64,000 nt of DNA from positions 7,109,001 to 7,173,000 of the forward strand of contig NZ_CP095855.1 in the NCBI RefSeq assembly GCF_023100805.1, given 5' to 3'. This stretch comes from Chitinophaga filiformis. Lineage in GTDB: Bacteria > Bacteroidota > Bacteroidia > Chitinophagales > Chitinophagaceae. Below, one piece after another: positions 45,325-54,782 of the stretch. Position 1 is the first letter of the stretch. Each line of letters begins with the position of its first letter. The position numbers and the translations under genes were made by a program. The notes under the pieces were generated by a model. The model searched no databases. It was given only the letters and a program-made list of their open reading frames with translations, and had not been told where the DNA came from.

Positions 45325-46410
45325 TTATCGCCTCCATTGGAAATAAAAAACACTTCCCTCCCCCAGTTTCGACTCCACCCATACCTTTCCGCCCTGGGTT
45401 TCCACCAGCAATTTCAGGATGTTAAGGCCTATACCAGTGCCTTTGTCGTCGTCATTGTCCACTTTTTCGAACAGGCGGAAAATGCGCTCATTGTCCTTTT
45501 CCTCGATGCCGGGACCATTATCCTTAACGAAAAATTCATAAAAATCCCCGTCCGGTCTTCCCCCTATATAGATCTCCCCTGCCGGTTTGTCGCCATATTT
45601 AATTGCGTTCGTCAGCAGGTTCTGGAACACCTGCTGCAATTTCTGCCTGCTGGTATGGAGCACCGGCAGCCCCTCCTCTATCTCGATCTTGATGTGCGGT
45701 GGCGGGAACAGGTATTTAACCAGTTGCTGCAAGAGCTCTCCGACATCCACATCTTCTTCCATATGCCGGAACTGGTGCTCCCGGCTGTAATCCAGGATGG
45801 CCGTGATCATATCCGCCAGCTGGGAAGTGGCGTTGATGGCCATATTCGTATATTCAGTCAGGAAAGGCGATTTGCAGATATCTTCTTCCTCCTTCATCAG
45901 CATCAGCAGGCCGGTGATGCCGGAAAGCGGCGATTTCAGGTCGTGCGCCACCACATGCATAAACCGCTCCAGCTGACCGTTGATCAGCTCCTTATCTTTC
46001 AGGGCCTGCCTTAATTCCATCTGGTACAGGTACAAACGCTCAAAGACATCTACTTTGGCGCGCGTCATATTGATGTCTAAAGGTTTATACAGATAATCCA
46101 CCGCCCCTTTCTCAAATCCCTTCAGCATATGATATTCGTCCTTGTTGATGGCGGTTACAAAAATGATCGAAATATCCCGCGTTTTTGGATTTGTCTTTAG
46201 CAGCCGCGCTACTTCAAATCCATCCATATCGGGCATCTGCACATCCAGCATGATCAACCCGATCTCTTCGTTCCTTAGTACCTGTTTTAATGCCTCATTT
46301 CCGGATGTGGCATGCAGAAAAATCCTGTTTTCAGCAAGCAGCATCTGTTCTAATGACAGCAGGTTCTCCATTCGGTCATCTACCAGCAGAATCGTAAATT
46401 TCTTAGTCAT
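45325..46410 (-). CDS. Response regulator / histidine kinase hybrid (receiver first)
   Basis: A 361-residue cytoplasmic protein. An N-terminal receiver (about 5-125; DD pair in LLVDDRMENL, phospho-Asp in LIMLDVQMPDMDG, Lys in YLYKPL) is followed by a linker helix, a HisKA domain (His in HVVAHDLKSPLSGI) and a HATPase domain with NLLTNAIKYG, KDNGPGIEEKD and GTGIGLNILK. There is no membrane segment. The receiver probably takes a phosphate from the upstream hybrid kinase and controls this kinase's output. It sits 51 bases downstream of the CheB gene. Confidence 0.92.
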   Translation of the reverse strand: MTKKFTILLVDDRMENLLSLEQMLLAENRIFLHATSGNEALKQVLRNEEIGLIMLDVQMPDMDGFEVARLLKTNPKTRDISIIFVTAINKDEYHMLKGFEKGAVDYLYKPLDINMTRAKVDVFERLYLYQMELRQALKDKELINGQLERFMHVVAHDLKSPLSGITGLLMLMKEEEDICKSPFLTEYTNMAINATSQLADMITAILDYSREHQFRHMEEDVDVGELLQQLVKYLFPPPHIKIEIEEGLPVLHTSRQKLQQVFQNLLTNAIKYGDKPAGEIYIGGRPDGDFYEFFVKDNGPGIEEKDNERIFRLFEKVDNDDDKGTGIGLNILKLLVETQGGKVWVESKLGEGSVFYFQWRR

Positions 46411-46461
46411 CTCTTATTCTTTTAACGGCTACACTGAGGGTATATACGAAATAAGCCACAT

Positions 46462-47022
46462 TTACGTTTCACCAATTATGATTTTCTTAATGTCTTCAAT
46501 AGATAATGCCTGCACGCCCTCACACATTTCAATGGCCGATTGCGGCATCGCATCAAATGCTGCCGTCTGAGGGTCCTGCACAATACCCTGTCCTCCGGCG
46601 GCAATGATCTGACATAAACCAGCAGCGCCATCCTTATTTGCTCCGCTGAGCAAAATACCCAGTGTTCCCGGACCATAAACATCGGCAACACTGCTAAAGG
46701 TCATATCAATAGAGGGACGGCTATAATTGACCAGTTCGGAATAATCCAGCATGAATGTCTTCTCTGCTTCCACCATCAGGTGATAATTCTGCGGGGCAAG
46801 ATAAATACAGTGTTCCTTCACCGGTTCTTTATCTTCCGGCTCAATGATCCTTCTTTTGGACGATAATAAACGTCCCATCTCACTCCGCACGTTACGAAGA
46901 CGATGTAATACAATGATTACAGGGGCTGCAAGATGATGGGGCACGGCGTCGAGTATATCAGACAGTACAAGCAGACTGCCGGCTGAGCCTCCGATGGTAA
47001 TAACGTCAAATCTTTTCTTCAT
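46462..47022 (-). CDS. CheB-type protein-glutamate methylesterase (stand-alone)
   Basis: A 186-residue catalytic CheB domain without the receiver domain. The nucleophile Ser13 lies in TIGGSAGSLLVL, His in VIIVLHRLRN and the acidic residue in LLSGANKDGAAG, forming the Ser-His-Asp triad. CheB removes methyl groups from glutamyl methyl esters and deamidates glutamines. No MCP, CheA or CheW is encoded in this window. The substrate is more likely a methylatable coiled-coil region in a neighbouring sensor, for instance the large hybrid kinase. Confidence 0.9.
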   Translation of the reverse strand: MKKRFDVITIGGSAGSLLVLSDILDAVPHHLAAPVIIVLHRLRNVRSEMGRLLSSKRRIIEPEDKEPVKEHCIYLAPQNYHLMVEAEKTFMLDYSELVNYSRPSIDMTFSSVADVYGPGTLGILLSGANKDGAAGLCQIIAAGGQGIVQDPQTAAFDAMPQSAIEMCEGVQALSIEDIKKIIIGET

Positions 47023-47048
47023 AAAGTGACTGTCAATAATAAAGCCTG

Positions 47049-47870
47049 CTACTCTCTGCGCCGGTATATCTTATGATGTGCATGCACTGTCTCAAATTTA
47101 CCATGAATGTCAGCAAAACGCATCGTCTCTTTCAGTCCCATTGCCAGGTAGCCCCTTGAGGACAAACTGTCAAAAAACAGCTGCAATACCGAGTTCTGAA
47201 GTTCCCTGTTAAAATAAATAAATACATTTCTGCAGCAGATCAACTGGAACTCGTTAAAAACCTTGTCTGTTACCAGGTTATGCTGAAAGAAGGCAATGTG
47301 CCGGCGCAGTTCTTTTTTAATAAGCACATTATCGTACCGGGCCGTGTAATAATTGGAAAAGTCTGCCAGGCCACCTGACTGAATATAGTTCTGGGTGAAA
47401 TCCTTCATATTATCCAGGGGCAGAATCCCTGCTGCTGCCCGTTCCAGGTTAGCGGGGTTCAGATCTGTTGCATATATCTTTGTCCTGCTTAACAATCCTG
47501 CTTCCTGTAAAAGGATCGCCATCGAAAAAACTTCCTCTCCGGTAGAACAACCTGCATGCCATATTTTAATATTGGGGTAGGCAGCAAGTTTAGGTAACAC
47601 CTGTTCACGTAAAGACCTGTAAAATCCGGGGTCCCTGAACATTTCCGTCACATTCACCGTAATGTACTGTATCAGTCGTGAAAATAGCTCCTGATCGTTT
47701 ACCAGCCTGTGTTTCAGCTCAAAAACGGATTCCAGCCGCATATGTCCCATGAAACGGAGCAAACGCCGCTTGATGGATGCCTGTGCATAGCCGGTGAAAT
47801 CGTACCCGTATTGTAACTTAACAATGTTGATAATATCCAGGAAATCTGCATTTGAGATAACCTCCTTCAT
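47049..47870 (-). CDS. CheR-type protein-glutamate O-methyltransferase
   Basis: About 273 residues from Met at 47870; the frame extends 11 codons into the upstream kinase gene. An N-terminal helical CheR_N domain (about 1-60) precedes the SAM-binding fold with WHAGCSTGEEVFSMAILLQE (motif I), YATDLNPANLERA and NVFIYFNRELQ, all typical of CheR. It transfers methyl groups from SAM to glutamates of a receptor. No TPR domain is attached. It is next to CheB, between the hybrid kinase and the receiver-kinase, so it probably modifies a member of this signalling set. Confidence 0.93.
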   Translation of the reverse strand: MKEVISNADFLDIINIVKLQYGYDFTGYAQASIKRRLLRFMGHMRLESVFELKHRLVNDQELFSRLIQYITVNVTEMFRDPGFYRSLREQVLPKLAAYPNIKIWHAGCSTGEEVFSMAILLQEAGLLSRTKIYATDLNPANLERAAAGILPLDNMKDFTQNYIQSGGLADFSNYYTARYDNVLIKKELRRHIAFFQHNLVTDKVFNEFQLICCRNVFIYFNRELQNSVLQLFFDSLSSRGYLAMGLKETMRFADIHGKFETVHAHHKIYRRRE

Positions 47871-47886
47871 AGGAAACAATAAGGTT

Positions 47887-50800
47887 TTACACCATCCATA
47901 CACGTATTAAAGACAACAGCTTACTGCTATCGATCGGTTTTGCAATATAGTCGGAAGCGCCCGCTGCAATACATTTCTCCCTGTCGCCCGCCATCGCTTT
48001 GGCCGTCAGCGCTATCACCGGCAGCTGTTGATGGCGTATATCGGCCCTGATACGCCGCATGGCCTCATAACCGTCCATCTCCGGCATCATAATATCCATC
48101 AGCACCAGGCGGATATCCTTATGCATTTCCAGTTTTTCAAGCGCTTCCTTGCCATCGGCGGCTGTGATGACATCCATACCCTGCTCCTCCAGCAGCGCAC
48201 TAATTGAAAAAACATTCCGCATATCATCATCGGCCAGCAGTACCTTTTGTCCTGACAGATCCTTCTCGGATACCGTTATGCCTCCTGACTGCCGGGGAGT
48301 TACTTCCTTCAGTTTGTACAAAAAGAGTTCCAGCTCGTCCATCAGCCTGTCGGCAGAAAAGGTAGAGTTCCTTACAATAGCTGCTGCTTCTTTTTTCAGT
48401 TTCAGCTCATCTGCTTCTGAAATATCATGATCAAGATATACAATTATAGGCATGCCTTTGTTGCCTGCCAGCTGCCTCAGCTTGTGCAGTTTTCCGATGC
48501 CGGCCTCTATATCCGTTCCTGCATCCAGTATCACCGCATCATAGCTCTTCTGTTGCAGCTCGCTGGCTGCGGCTTCCTGGTTTTCCACATGATTGTATTG
48601 CGTCTGCAACTGCCGTTTATCGCTGAGCGACTGTAAGGAAGGATGATGCAGCAGTACGCCGTCAGACACGACCAGCACCTTCTTAAAACGCGCCTGCAAC
48701 TGCTCGCTGATACCGGAGAACACCGACTCCATATCAGTTACCTGCAATGGCTTCTGCGTATAACCTTCCACCTTATCCCTGACCTGGATCGATATTTCTC
48801 CTGCCGAGATAACGTGTACGAGTATATGCTTAAGATCTTCATTGCTCTTCAGGATCTTCAGGATACTATTCCCATCTATCAATGGCAGGTTCATATCCAG
48901 CAGAATTGCCGCCGGCAGGTATTTGCGCGCAAAGAACAGGCCGTCATTACCGTTCAGGGCCACAATGGTCTTATATCCTTTCTCACGGGCAAAGTCGCGC
49001 AGGATCATTGCAAAATTGACATCATCTTCTATGATCAGAATGAGCTTGTCCTGCTTGCTGAGCCCATCCCTGTCATCTTCTACAAGGGCTGTTTCCGGAG
49101 CCGCCTGCACGGGAAGCGCAATAAGTTGCGGGTCCTCATGTACCGGCAACAGCGCTTCATCTTCTGTGGCGGCCACCGGCGCCGCTACGCCATTGGTCCT
49201 CATCACCACGGTGAATGTACTTCCTTTCCCTTCCTCGCTTTTCAGCCTGATCTCTCCATCCAGTCTTTTCATCAGTTCTTTGCTGATGGAAAGGCCCAGC
49301 CCTGTTCCGCCATACTTACGGCTGGTAGAACCATCTGCCTGCCGGAAAGCTTCAAAGATAAGCTGTTGCTTTTCTGCAGGAATGCCCGTTCCTGAATCGA
49401 TGACCGCAATATGCAGGCCATCCGGCTTTGACATCAGGCGAAGCTGGATGCTTCCTCCCGCAGGCGTAAATTTGAAGGCGTTTGACAGCAGATTCTTGAT
49501 CACCTGTTCCAGCCGCTGCCTGTCCGTAGGAATTTCCTCCGGCACGCCCGGCAATATTTCTGTTGTAAAACGAATGTTCTTCTCTTCCGCTACCACCAGG
49601 AACAATTGCTCCAGGTCATCGATCATATTCTTTACAGATACCGGCTCTATGTTTATTTCTATCTTACCGGCTTCTATCTTGGAAAGGTCAAGGATATCAT
49701 TGATCAGTTTCAGCAGGTCGGAACCGGATTTATGAATGATACCGGCATATTCTACCTGCTTGCTGCTCAGGTTGCGCTCTTTATTTTCTTCCAGCAGCCT
49801 CGCCAGAATTAACACACTGTTGAGCGGTGTTCTCAGTTCATGAGACATATTTGCCAGGAACTCTGACTTATACCTGCTGTTCTGCTCCAGTTCTTTCGCT
49901 TTCTGGGAAAGCTCTACCCTGGCCATTTCCAATGCCTTATTCTGTACGCTCATTTCGTCGTTGACCTGCCTGAGCTCTTCTTCCTGCACCCGTAGCTCTT
50001 CTTCGGAAGTCTGCAGGATCTCTGACTGGCGTGTGAGCTCTTCATTGGACTGTCGCAATTCTTCCTGCTGTGTTTCCAGTGTTTCTTTCTGCTCCTGTAC
50101 CCGTTCCAGTAACTGCATGATCCTGGTTCTGGCATCAGCCGCATTGACGGCAACAGCTATTGCATTACTGCTGGTGCGTAACAGTTCCAGCATGCCCGGG
50201 TTCACCTCGCCAAATACCACCAGCTCCATCACTCCCAGCAGGGCTTCATTATGCCACAGTGGTAAACATACAATGGCACCCGGTAAAGCACTTCCGCTGC
50301 CGGCTTCAATATTCCAATAACTGGCGGGAACATTCTCTATAACGGTCAGTTCCTTTTTTGTGGCGGCATATCCCGTGATCCCTTCTTCCAGTGCATATTC
50401 CCGCTTTACGCCTGCCGGCAGGGCAATTCCTGCACATAATTTCAGCAGGCCGGCTTTGTCATCAAAGACATAAAGCGCGCCCGCAGGTACTTTCAGGTAA
50501 TTCACCATCACATCCAGGCATCTTTTTGCCAGTACGCCGATCTGCAATTCTCCGCTCAGGCTTTCATTGATCTTCGACATGCCCGTCAGCAACCAGTTCT
50601 TACCGGTCGTTATCTGGTGAAGATCTTCCACATCTTTCAGCTTCCTGCGCAATTCCTGCTGGATGGTCATCCTGCTGCTTAGTTCACGGAATGATACCAC
50701 CATCAGGGTGACGGATACTAACAGAATCAAAAGATTATTCACAATGAGCGCGTTCATCGCTCTTCTCACAGAGGTCTTACTGGAAGCTACCCGGTCGGTA

Positions 50801-51300
50801 AGCAGCGCTCTTTCTTCCGAAATGAGCTCTCCGATGATGCTGTGTACCGTATCTACATATTTCAGTTCTTCCTGCGTTATTATCGACTGGTTCGCGAACA
50901 AATAATCGCTGTCGCGCACCTGGTACAGCTCCTGCCAGTAATTCAGCAATGCGATCACACTGGTTTCCAGTTTGCTGGCCCGCCTGAACTGTGTTGTGTT
51001 ATCAGCTACCAGCTTCCGTAGATCCTCTGCCAGGGGCAATACACGGGAATTGCTCGCAAAATATGGCTCCAGGAATTTTCTTTCCTGTGTACTTCTGTAG
51101 GTCACACCAGCCGTTTCTATTTCAGATATATACCGGTTTAGTCGTTGGGTAGTGGTGATCACCTCGTACGAGTGCTCCACCCATTGCCCTTCAGCCTGCT
51201 GATGCCTGAAGGTGAGGTGCGAAAAAATACCTCCTGCGGTTACAAGAATAAGGGCGATAGCAAAACCTATATATAAACGGAGTTTTAAGGTATTTTTCAT
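47887..51300 (-). CDS. Membrane-bound hybrid histidine kinase with three receiver domains
   Basis: A 1137-residue sensor. Two transmembrane helices (about 8-28 and 185-205) flank a CHASE3-like periplasmic domain. A GAF domain (about 245-390) is followed by a long glutamate/glutamine-rich coiled coil (about 393-483, EEELRQSNEELTRQSEIL and similar). HisKA follows (His487 in SHELRTPLNSVL), then HATPase (about 600-715), and three receivers starting near 747, 870 and 1017. The second receiver has lost one acidic pocket residue (VVSDGVLLHH), though ILDAG keeps the phospho-Asp. The last receiver is intact (LVLMDIMMPEMDGYEA). It opens the CheR-CheB operon and is divergent from the polysaccharide operon. 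Confidence 0.93.
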   Translation of the reverse strand: MKNTLKLRLYIGFAIALILVTAGGIFSHLTFRHQQAEGQWVEHSYEVITTTQRLNRYISEIETAGVTYRSTQERKFLEPYFASNSRVLPLAEDLRKLVADNTTQFRRASKLETSVIALLNYWQELYQVRDSDYLFANQSIITQEELKYVDTVHSIIGELISEERALLTDRVASSKTSVRRAMNALIVNNLLILLVSVTLMVVSFRELSSRMTIQQELRRKLKDVEDLHQITTGKNWLLTGMSKINESLSGELQIGVLAKRCLDVMVNYLKVPAGALYVFDDKAGLLKLCAGIALPAGVKREYALEEGITGYAATKKELTVIENVPASYWNIEAGSGSALPGAIVCLPLWHNEALLGVMELVVFGEVNPGMLELLRTSSNAIAVAVNAADARTRIMQLLERVQEQKETLETQQEELRQSNEELTRQSEILQTSEEELRVQEEELRQVNDEMSVQNKALEMARVELSQKAKELEQNSRYKSEFLANMSHELRTPLNSVLILARLLEENKERNLSSKQVEYAGIIHKSGSDLLKLINDILDLSKIEAGKIEINIEPVSVKNMIDDLEQLFLVVAEEKNIRFTTEILPGVPEEIPTDRQRLEQVIKNLLSNAFKFTPAGGSIQLRLMSKPDGLHIAVIDSGTGIPAEKQQLIFEAFRQADGSTSRKYGGTGLGLSISKELMKRLDGEIRLKSEEGKGSTFTVVMRTNGVAAPVAATEDEALLPVHEDPQLIALPVQAAPETALVEDDRDGLSKQDKLILIIEDDVNFAMILRDFAREKGYKTIVALNGNDGLFFARKYLPAAILLDMNLPLIDGNSILKILKSNEDLKHILVHVISAGEISIQVRDKVEGYTQKPLQVTDMESVFSGISEQLQARFKKVLVVSDGVLLHHPSLQSLSDKRQLQTQYNHVENQEAAASELQQKSYDAVILDAGTDIEAGIGKLHKLRQLAGNKGMPIIVYLDHDISEADELKLKKEAAAIVRNSTFSADRLMDELELFLYKLKEVTPRQSGGITVSEKDLSGQKVLLADDDMRNVFSISALLEEQGMDVITAADGKEALEKLEMHKDIRLVLMDIMMPEMDGYEAMRRIRADIRHQQLPVIALTAKAMAGDREKCIAAGASDYIAKPIDSSKLLSLIRVWMV

Positions 51301-51710
51301 GGTGATGGTATGCAGCTTGAACAGCCAATAGGATTTATGACAACTGGAATCGCAAATATAGGGAATTGTAATACGTCAGCAGCGGAGGTGGCCACGGCCC
51401 ACATATATTTCTGAACCTAATATGGGCCATCTTTGGAACAGGCCCCTTAACTTTGATGCAGCGTCAGGAAAAGCAGTGCGTACATATTATACACCTACGA
51501 TAAGTAATAATAATTCATCATGTGAACAATAAGAATTCTCCTTAGTGGAAAATCCCTGCAAGCGGATTTTCAGTATATAAGATATGTGAAAGATTGTCTT
51601 GTACAAACTGATACAACTGAAATACACTATTATACTTTCATGCTTAAATACCTTACCAATGCTGAAAGACCATCTTCCACCCGTGCGCATTGCACAAAAA
51701 AGCCGATTTT
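51301..51710. other. Divergent control region between signalling and polysaccharide operons
   Basis: 410 bases separate the hybrid kinase (minus) from the receiver gene (plus). TAACTTTG at 51448-51455 fits the TAnnTTTG -7 consensus for the plus strand but lacks a well-spaced -33 box. No gene or strong hairpin was found. Confidence 0.4.
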
Positions 51711-52097
51711 ATGAGTAACAGGATCCTGCTCGTCGAAGACGATGAAGTAATGCCTAAGATAATGGAAAGGATACTTCATAGGGAAGAATATAAGATAGAA
51801 CATGTCACCAACGGGAAAGAAGCTTTTCAGCGTCTCGAAGACACCAATTATGATTATGATCTGATCATTACAGATATCATGATGCCATATGCAAGTGGCT
51901 TTGAGATACTCAGCAAGGTGAAAACAAGAACAAACGGTAAACCAATTCCAGTTATTATTGTTTCTAATGCAGGTAACGAAGAGATGATCCTCGAAGGTTT
52001 CAAACTGGGAGCAGACGACTTCCTTAAGAAACCGGTCATTCCGGGCGAACTGCTCATACGGGTAAAACGCCTACTGATGCAGTATGGGGCCAGATAA
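51711..52097 (+). CDS. Single-domain response regulator
   Basis: 128 residues from ATG at 51711, where the receiver fold begins (RILLVEDDEVMPKIM). The phospho-Asp is in LIITDIMMPYASGFEIL, the conserved Thr/Ser position is filled in VIIVSNAGNEE and the Lys in FLKKPVIPGELLIRV. No output domain is attached, so it acts as a phosphate shuttle, a phosphate sink or an allosteric partner. It is the first gene of the plus-strand operon, and the HEAT-repeat membrane protein follows 50 bases later. Confidence 0.93.
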   Translation: MSNRILLVEDDEVMPKIMERILHREEYKIEHVTNGKEAFQRLEDTNYDYDLIITDIMMPYASGFEILSKVKTRTNGKPIPVIIVSNAGNEEMILEGFKLGADDFLKKPVIPGELLIRVKRLLMQYGAR

Positions 52098-52147
52098 GAC
52101 ATTGTTGTTACTGTCCACTTGAACCTTGATCAATTGACCAGTCCTGT

Positions 52148-53275
52148 ATGGAATATAACCTATATGATTTCAGGGGCTCTTCCCTGAATATTCAGATCGC
52201 AATAATATTTATCATCATTGCGGTATCCTTCACGGTCATTGCCTACCTGTCCATACTTACCGGCAGGTACAGGGCCTACCAGCGGGAAAAGAAGCTTGCC
52301 AGCCTTCATCCCATCATAGATAACCTGCTCATGGAGCACATCCTACTCAATGACGAGCTGGCCGGTGATGTTCCGGCCGACCAGGTTGCGCTGCCCATAG
52401 AAGTGTTCCGCCTGCCCGTTTTTGAGCACAGATGGGCCAGGCAGGCGTTAATAGACAGGCTCATTGACTATAGGAATAATGTAAGAGGCGCTATGGGGGA
52501 GCAACTCCGGAACCTTTACATACAACTGGAGCTGGACAAAGATTCCCTCAAAAAAATGAAGTCCCGCAAATGGGACAAAAAAGTACAGGCACTGGCAGAA
52601 CTCAGTAACATGAACATGTCCATTGCCGACGTAACCATTCTTCCCCTTACCAACAGCCGCAACCGCGAGTTGCGCGCTGCCGCCAGGCACGCTTATATCA
52701 AGCTGAGTAAGAACGAACCCTTCAAATTCTTTGACGTCGTAACAGAACCGCTCCTGATGTGGGACCAGGTAGAACTTTTTAAGATCATTTCTACCACCGA
52801 GCGTATCGCCATTCCCAACTTTGCGCAATGGATCACCTATTCTTCCAATAAAAGCATTGTCTCTTTCTGCCTTAAACTGGTAGTTCACTATAACCAGATC
52901 AGCGCCGTTCCGGCCGTTGTAAAACTACTCGACACCAAAGACCATTACCTGCGTGCAGATGCCATCAATTGCCTTGGTAAACTGAAAATGGAGAGTGTGG
53001 AAGACAAGCTCATCCAGATGTATGACAGTCAGCCGCTGAACTGTCAGCTGGAGATCCTGAAAGCCCTTGGCCGTATCAGCAGCGGCCGGTATGTCGATTT
53101 TCTCCGCCAGGAGTTCCTGCATGCCACTGATTTTGATGTTCGTAAACATGCTGCCAAATCCATCATCAACAATCAATGGGCGGCCAAAGGCCTTATTGAC
53201 GAACTGGTAGAAACCGCTACTACGGAAAATAAACTGATCCTGAAACATAGTATGAACCCTTTAATTAAATACTGA
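52148..53275 (+). CDS. Membrane-anchored HEAT-repeat protein
   Basis: A 375-residue protein with one N-terminal transmembrane helix (about 17-38, IFIIIAVSFTVIAYL), then a charged cytoplasmic helical region. HEAT-like repeats cover about 150-360, for example ALAELSNMNMSIADV, YLRADAINCLGKLKM and VRKHAAKSIINNQWAA. It is probably a scaffold at the inner face of the membrane. It lies between the receiver gene and the first synthase (7 bases before it), which suggests that it links the receiver to the glycosyltransferases. Confidence 0.8.
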   Translation: MEYNLYDFRGSSLNIQIAIIFIIIAVSFTVIAYLSILTGRYRAYQREKKLASLHPIIDNLLMEHILLNDELAGDVPADQVALPIEVFRLPVFEHRWARQALIDRLIDYRNNVRGAMGEQLRNLYIQLELDKDSLKKMKSRKWDKKVQALAELSNMNMSIADVTILPLTNSRNRELRAAARHAYIKLSKNEPFKFFDVVTEPLLMWDQVELFKIISTTERIAIPNFAQWITYSSNKSIVSFCLKLVVHYNQISAVPAVVKLLDTKDHYLRADAINCLGKLKMESVEDKLIQMYDSQPLNCQLEILKALGRISSGRYVDFLRQEFLHATDFDVRKHAAKSIINNQWAAKGLIDELVETATTENKLILKHSMNPLIKY

Positions 53276-53282
53276 CCGTGAG

Positions 53283-54740
53283 ATGGGTAATATCTGGGAA
53301 ACGATAGGAAGATTTTATGAAACCACTGTTTTTATTTACGGTACAATACTGCTGGTCACCTACGCCCTGCTGGCCATCTTTTCCATGATCTCTGTCAGGG
53401 CATATGCCAGGAAAGACAAGTTCAATCAGCAAAACACCCTGCTCAGTTCTCCACTCGCTCCCGGCATCACCGTACTGGCGCCTGCCTTCAATGAAGGGCT
53501 CACCATTATCTTCAATGTGCGCTCGCTGCTCACGCTGAACTATCCGAAATATGAGATCATCATCGTCAACGACGGAAGTACAGACAACAGCCTCGAACAA
53601 ATGATCAATGAATTTGAGCTCGTACAGGTTGACTTCGCCTACAATATTAAAATACAGACCAGGCCCGTCAGGAAGATCTTCAAATCGACCAACCCCGCCT
53701 ATTCCAAACTGCTGGTCATCGATAAAGTGAACGGTAAAAGCAAGGCAGATGCAGTAAACGCTGGTATCAACGCCGCTTCCTATGATCATTTTGTGTGTAC
53801 GGACGTGGACTGCATCCTCGACAAAAACACCCTGCTGGAGCTCATTAAACCGGTGATGCAGGAAGAGAAGAAACGTGTTATCGCTACAGGCGCTACCTTA
53901 CGCATTGCCAATTCCTGTGAATTTGATGAAGGCGTAATGACGCGTATGCGCCCTCCCCGCCAGCTGTTGCCCCGCTTCCAGGAAGTGGAATATATCCGTG
54001 CCTTTGTGTTGGGTAAAATGGGCTGGAGCCTGCTCAACTGTGTACCGAACGTGTCTGGTGGCCTGGGATTGTTTGACAAGGAAATTGCTATCCGTTCCGG
54101 CGGTTACGACCATAGCTCTTTTGGTGAGGACATGGAACTGATGACGCGCATGTGCCGTTATGCATATGACAATAAGATAGATTATGCCATCCGTTATATT
54201 CCGAAAACACTTTGCTGGACGGAAGCACCGGCCAGCGTCAAGATATTCAACCGTCAACGTACCCGCTGGGCAAGAGGACTGGCACAATTGATGTATGCAC
54301 ACTTCAGTATGTTTATGAATCCCCGTTATGGAAAAATGGGCCTCGTCATCATTCCATATAATTTCTTTTTTGAACTGCTGGCGCCCATCATAGAATTTAC
54401 CGGTATTGTTTACTACATCCTCATGACCTGCCTGGGCCTCATTAACTGGCCAACAGCGCTGGTACTGCTGCTGTTCGTATATACGTATTCTGTGATGATC
54501 ACGACAATGGCCATCCTGTGGGACCAGCTTACGTTCAGGTATTATAAGACATGGAAAGAGGTGGCCTATCTCTGCTTAACACCCTTTATGGAATTCTTCC
54601 TGTACCATCCGCTGATAGTAGTATTCGCCATCCGTGGTTATTACTACTTCCTAACAGGTAAAAAGAGTACCTGGGGAAATATGCAGCGCAGGGGCTTCCA
54701 GACTACGCAGAAGGCGACAGCTACCGTTACGGCAAAGTAG
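53283..54740 (+). CDS. Processive glycosyltransferase family 2 (membrane polysaccharide synthase)
   Basis: A 485-residue protein with one N-terminal transmembrane helix (about 15-37) and three to four C-terminal ones (about 355-460). The cytoplasmic GT-A domain holds the synthase motifs: APAFNEG, VNDGSTDNS, TDVDC (DxD), FGEDMELMTR (catalytic-base region) and RQRTRWARG (Q/RxxRW, processivity). The C-terminal STWGNMQRRGF segment resembles that of PgaC/NodC-type synthases. It should polymerise and extrude a beta-linked glucan, glucosamine or hyaluronan-like chain, with unknown donor. No PilZ domain is present, so c-di-GMP control through this protein is unlikely. Its paralog follows directly. 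Confidence 0.9.
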   Translation: MGNIWETIGRFYETTVFIYGTILLVTYALLAIFSMISVRAYARKDKFNQQNTLLSSPLAPGITVLAPAFNEGLTIIFNVRSLLTLNYPKYEIIIVNDGSTDNSLEQMINEFELVQVDFAYNIKIQTRPVRKIFKSTNPAYSKLLVIDKVNGKSKADAVNAGINAASYDHFVCTDVDCILDKNTLLELIKPVMQEEKKRVIATGATLRIANSCEFDEGVMTRMRPPRQLLPRFQEVEYIRAFVLGKMGWSLLNCVPNVSGGLGLFDKEIAIRSGGYDHSSFGEDMELMTRMCRYAYDNKIDYAIRYIPKTLCWTEAPASVKIFNRQRTRWARGLAQLMYAHFSMFMNPRYGKMGLVIIPYNFFFELLAPIIEFTGIVYYILMTCLGLINWPTALVLLLFVYTYSVMITTMAILWDQLTFRYYKTWKEVAYLCLTPFMEFFLYHPLIVVFAIRGYYYFLTGKKSTWGNMQRRGFQTTQKATATVTAK

Positions 54741-54782
54741 CTGCGGACTTGTAATTATCATCTATAAAAACCAGGAGATATC

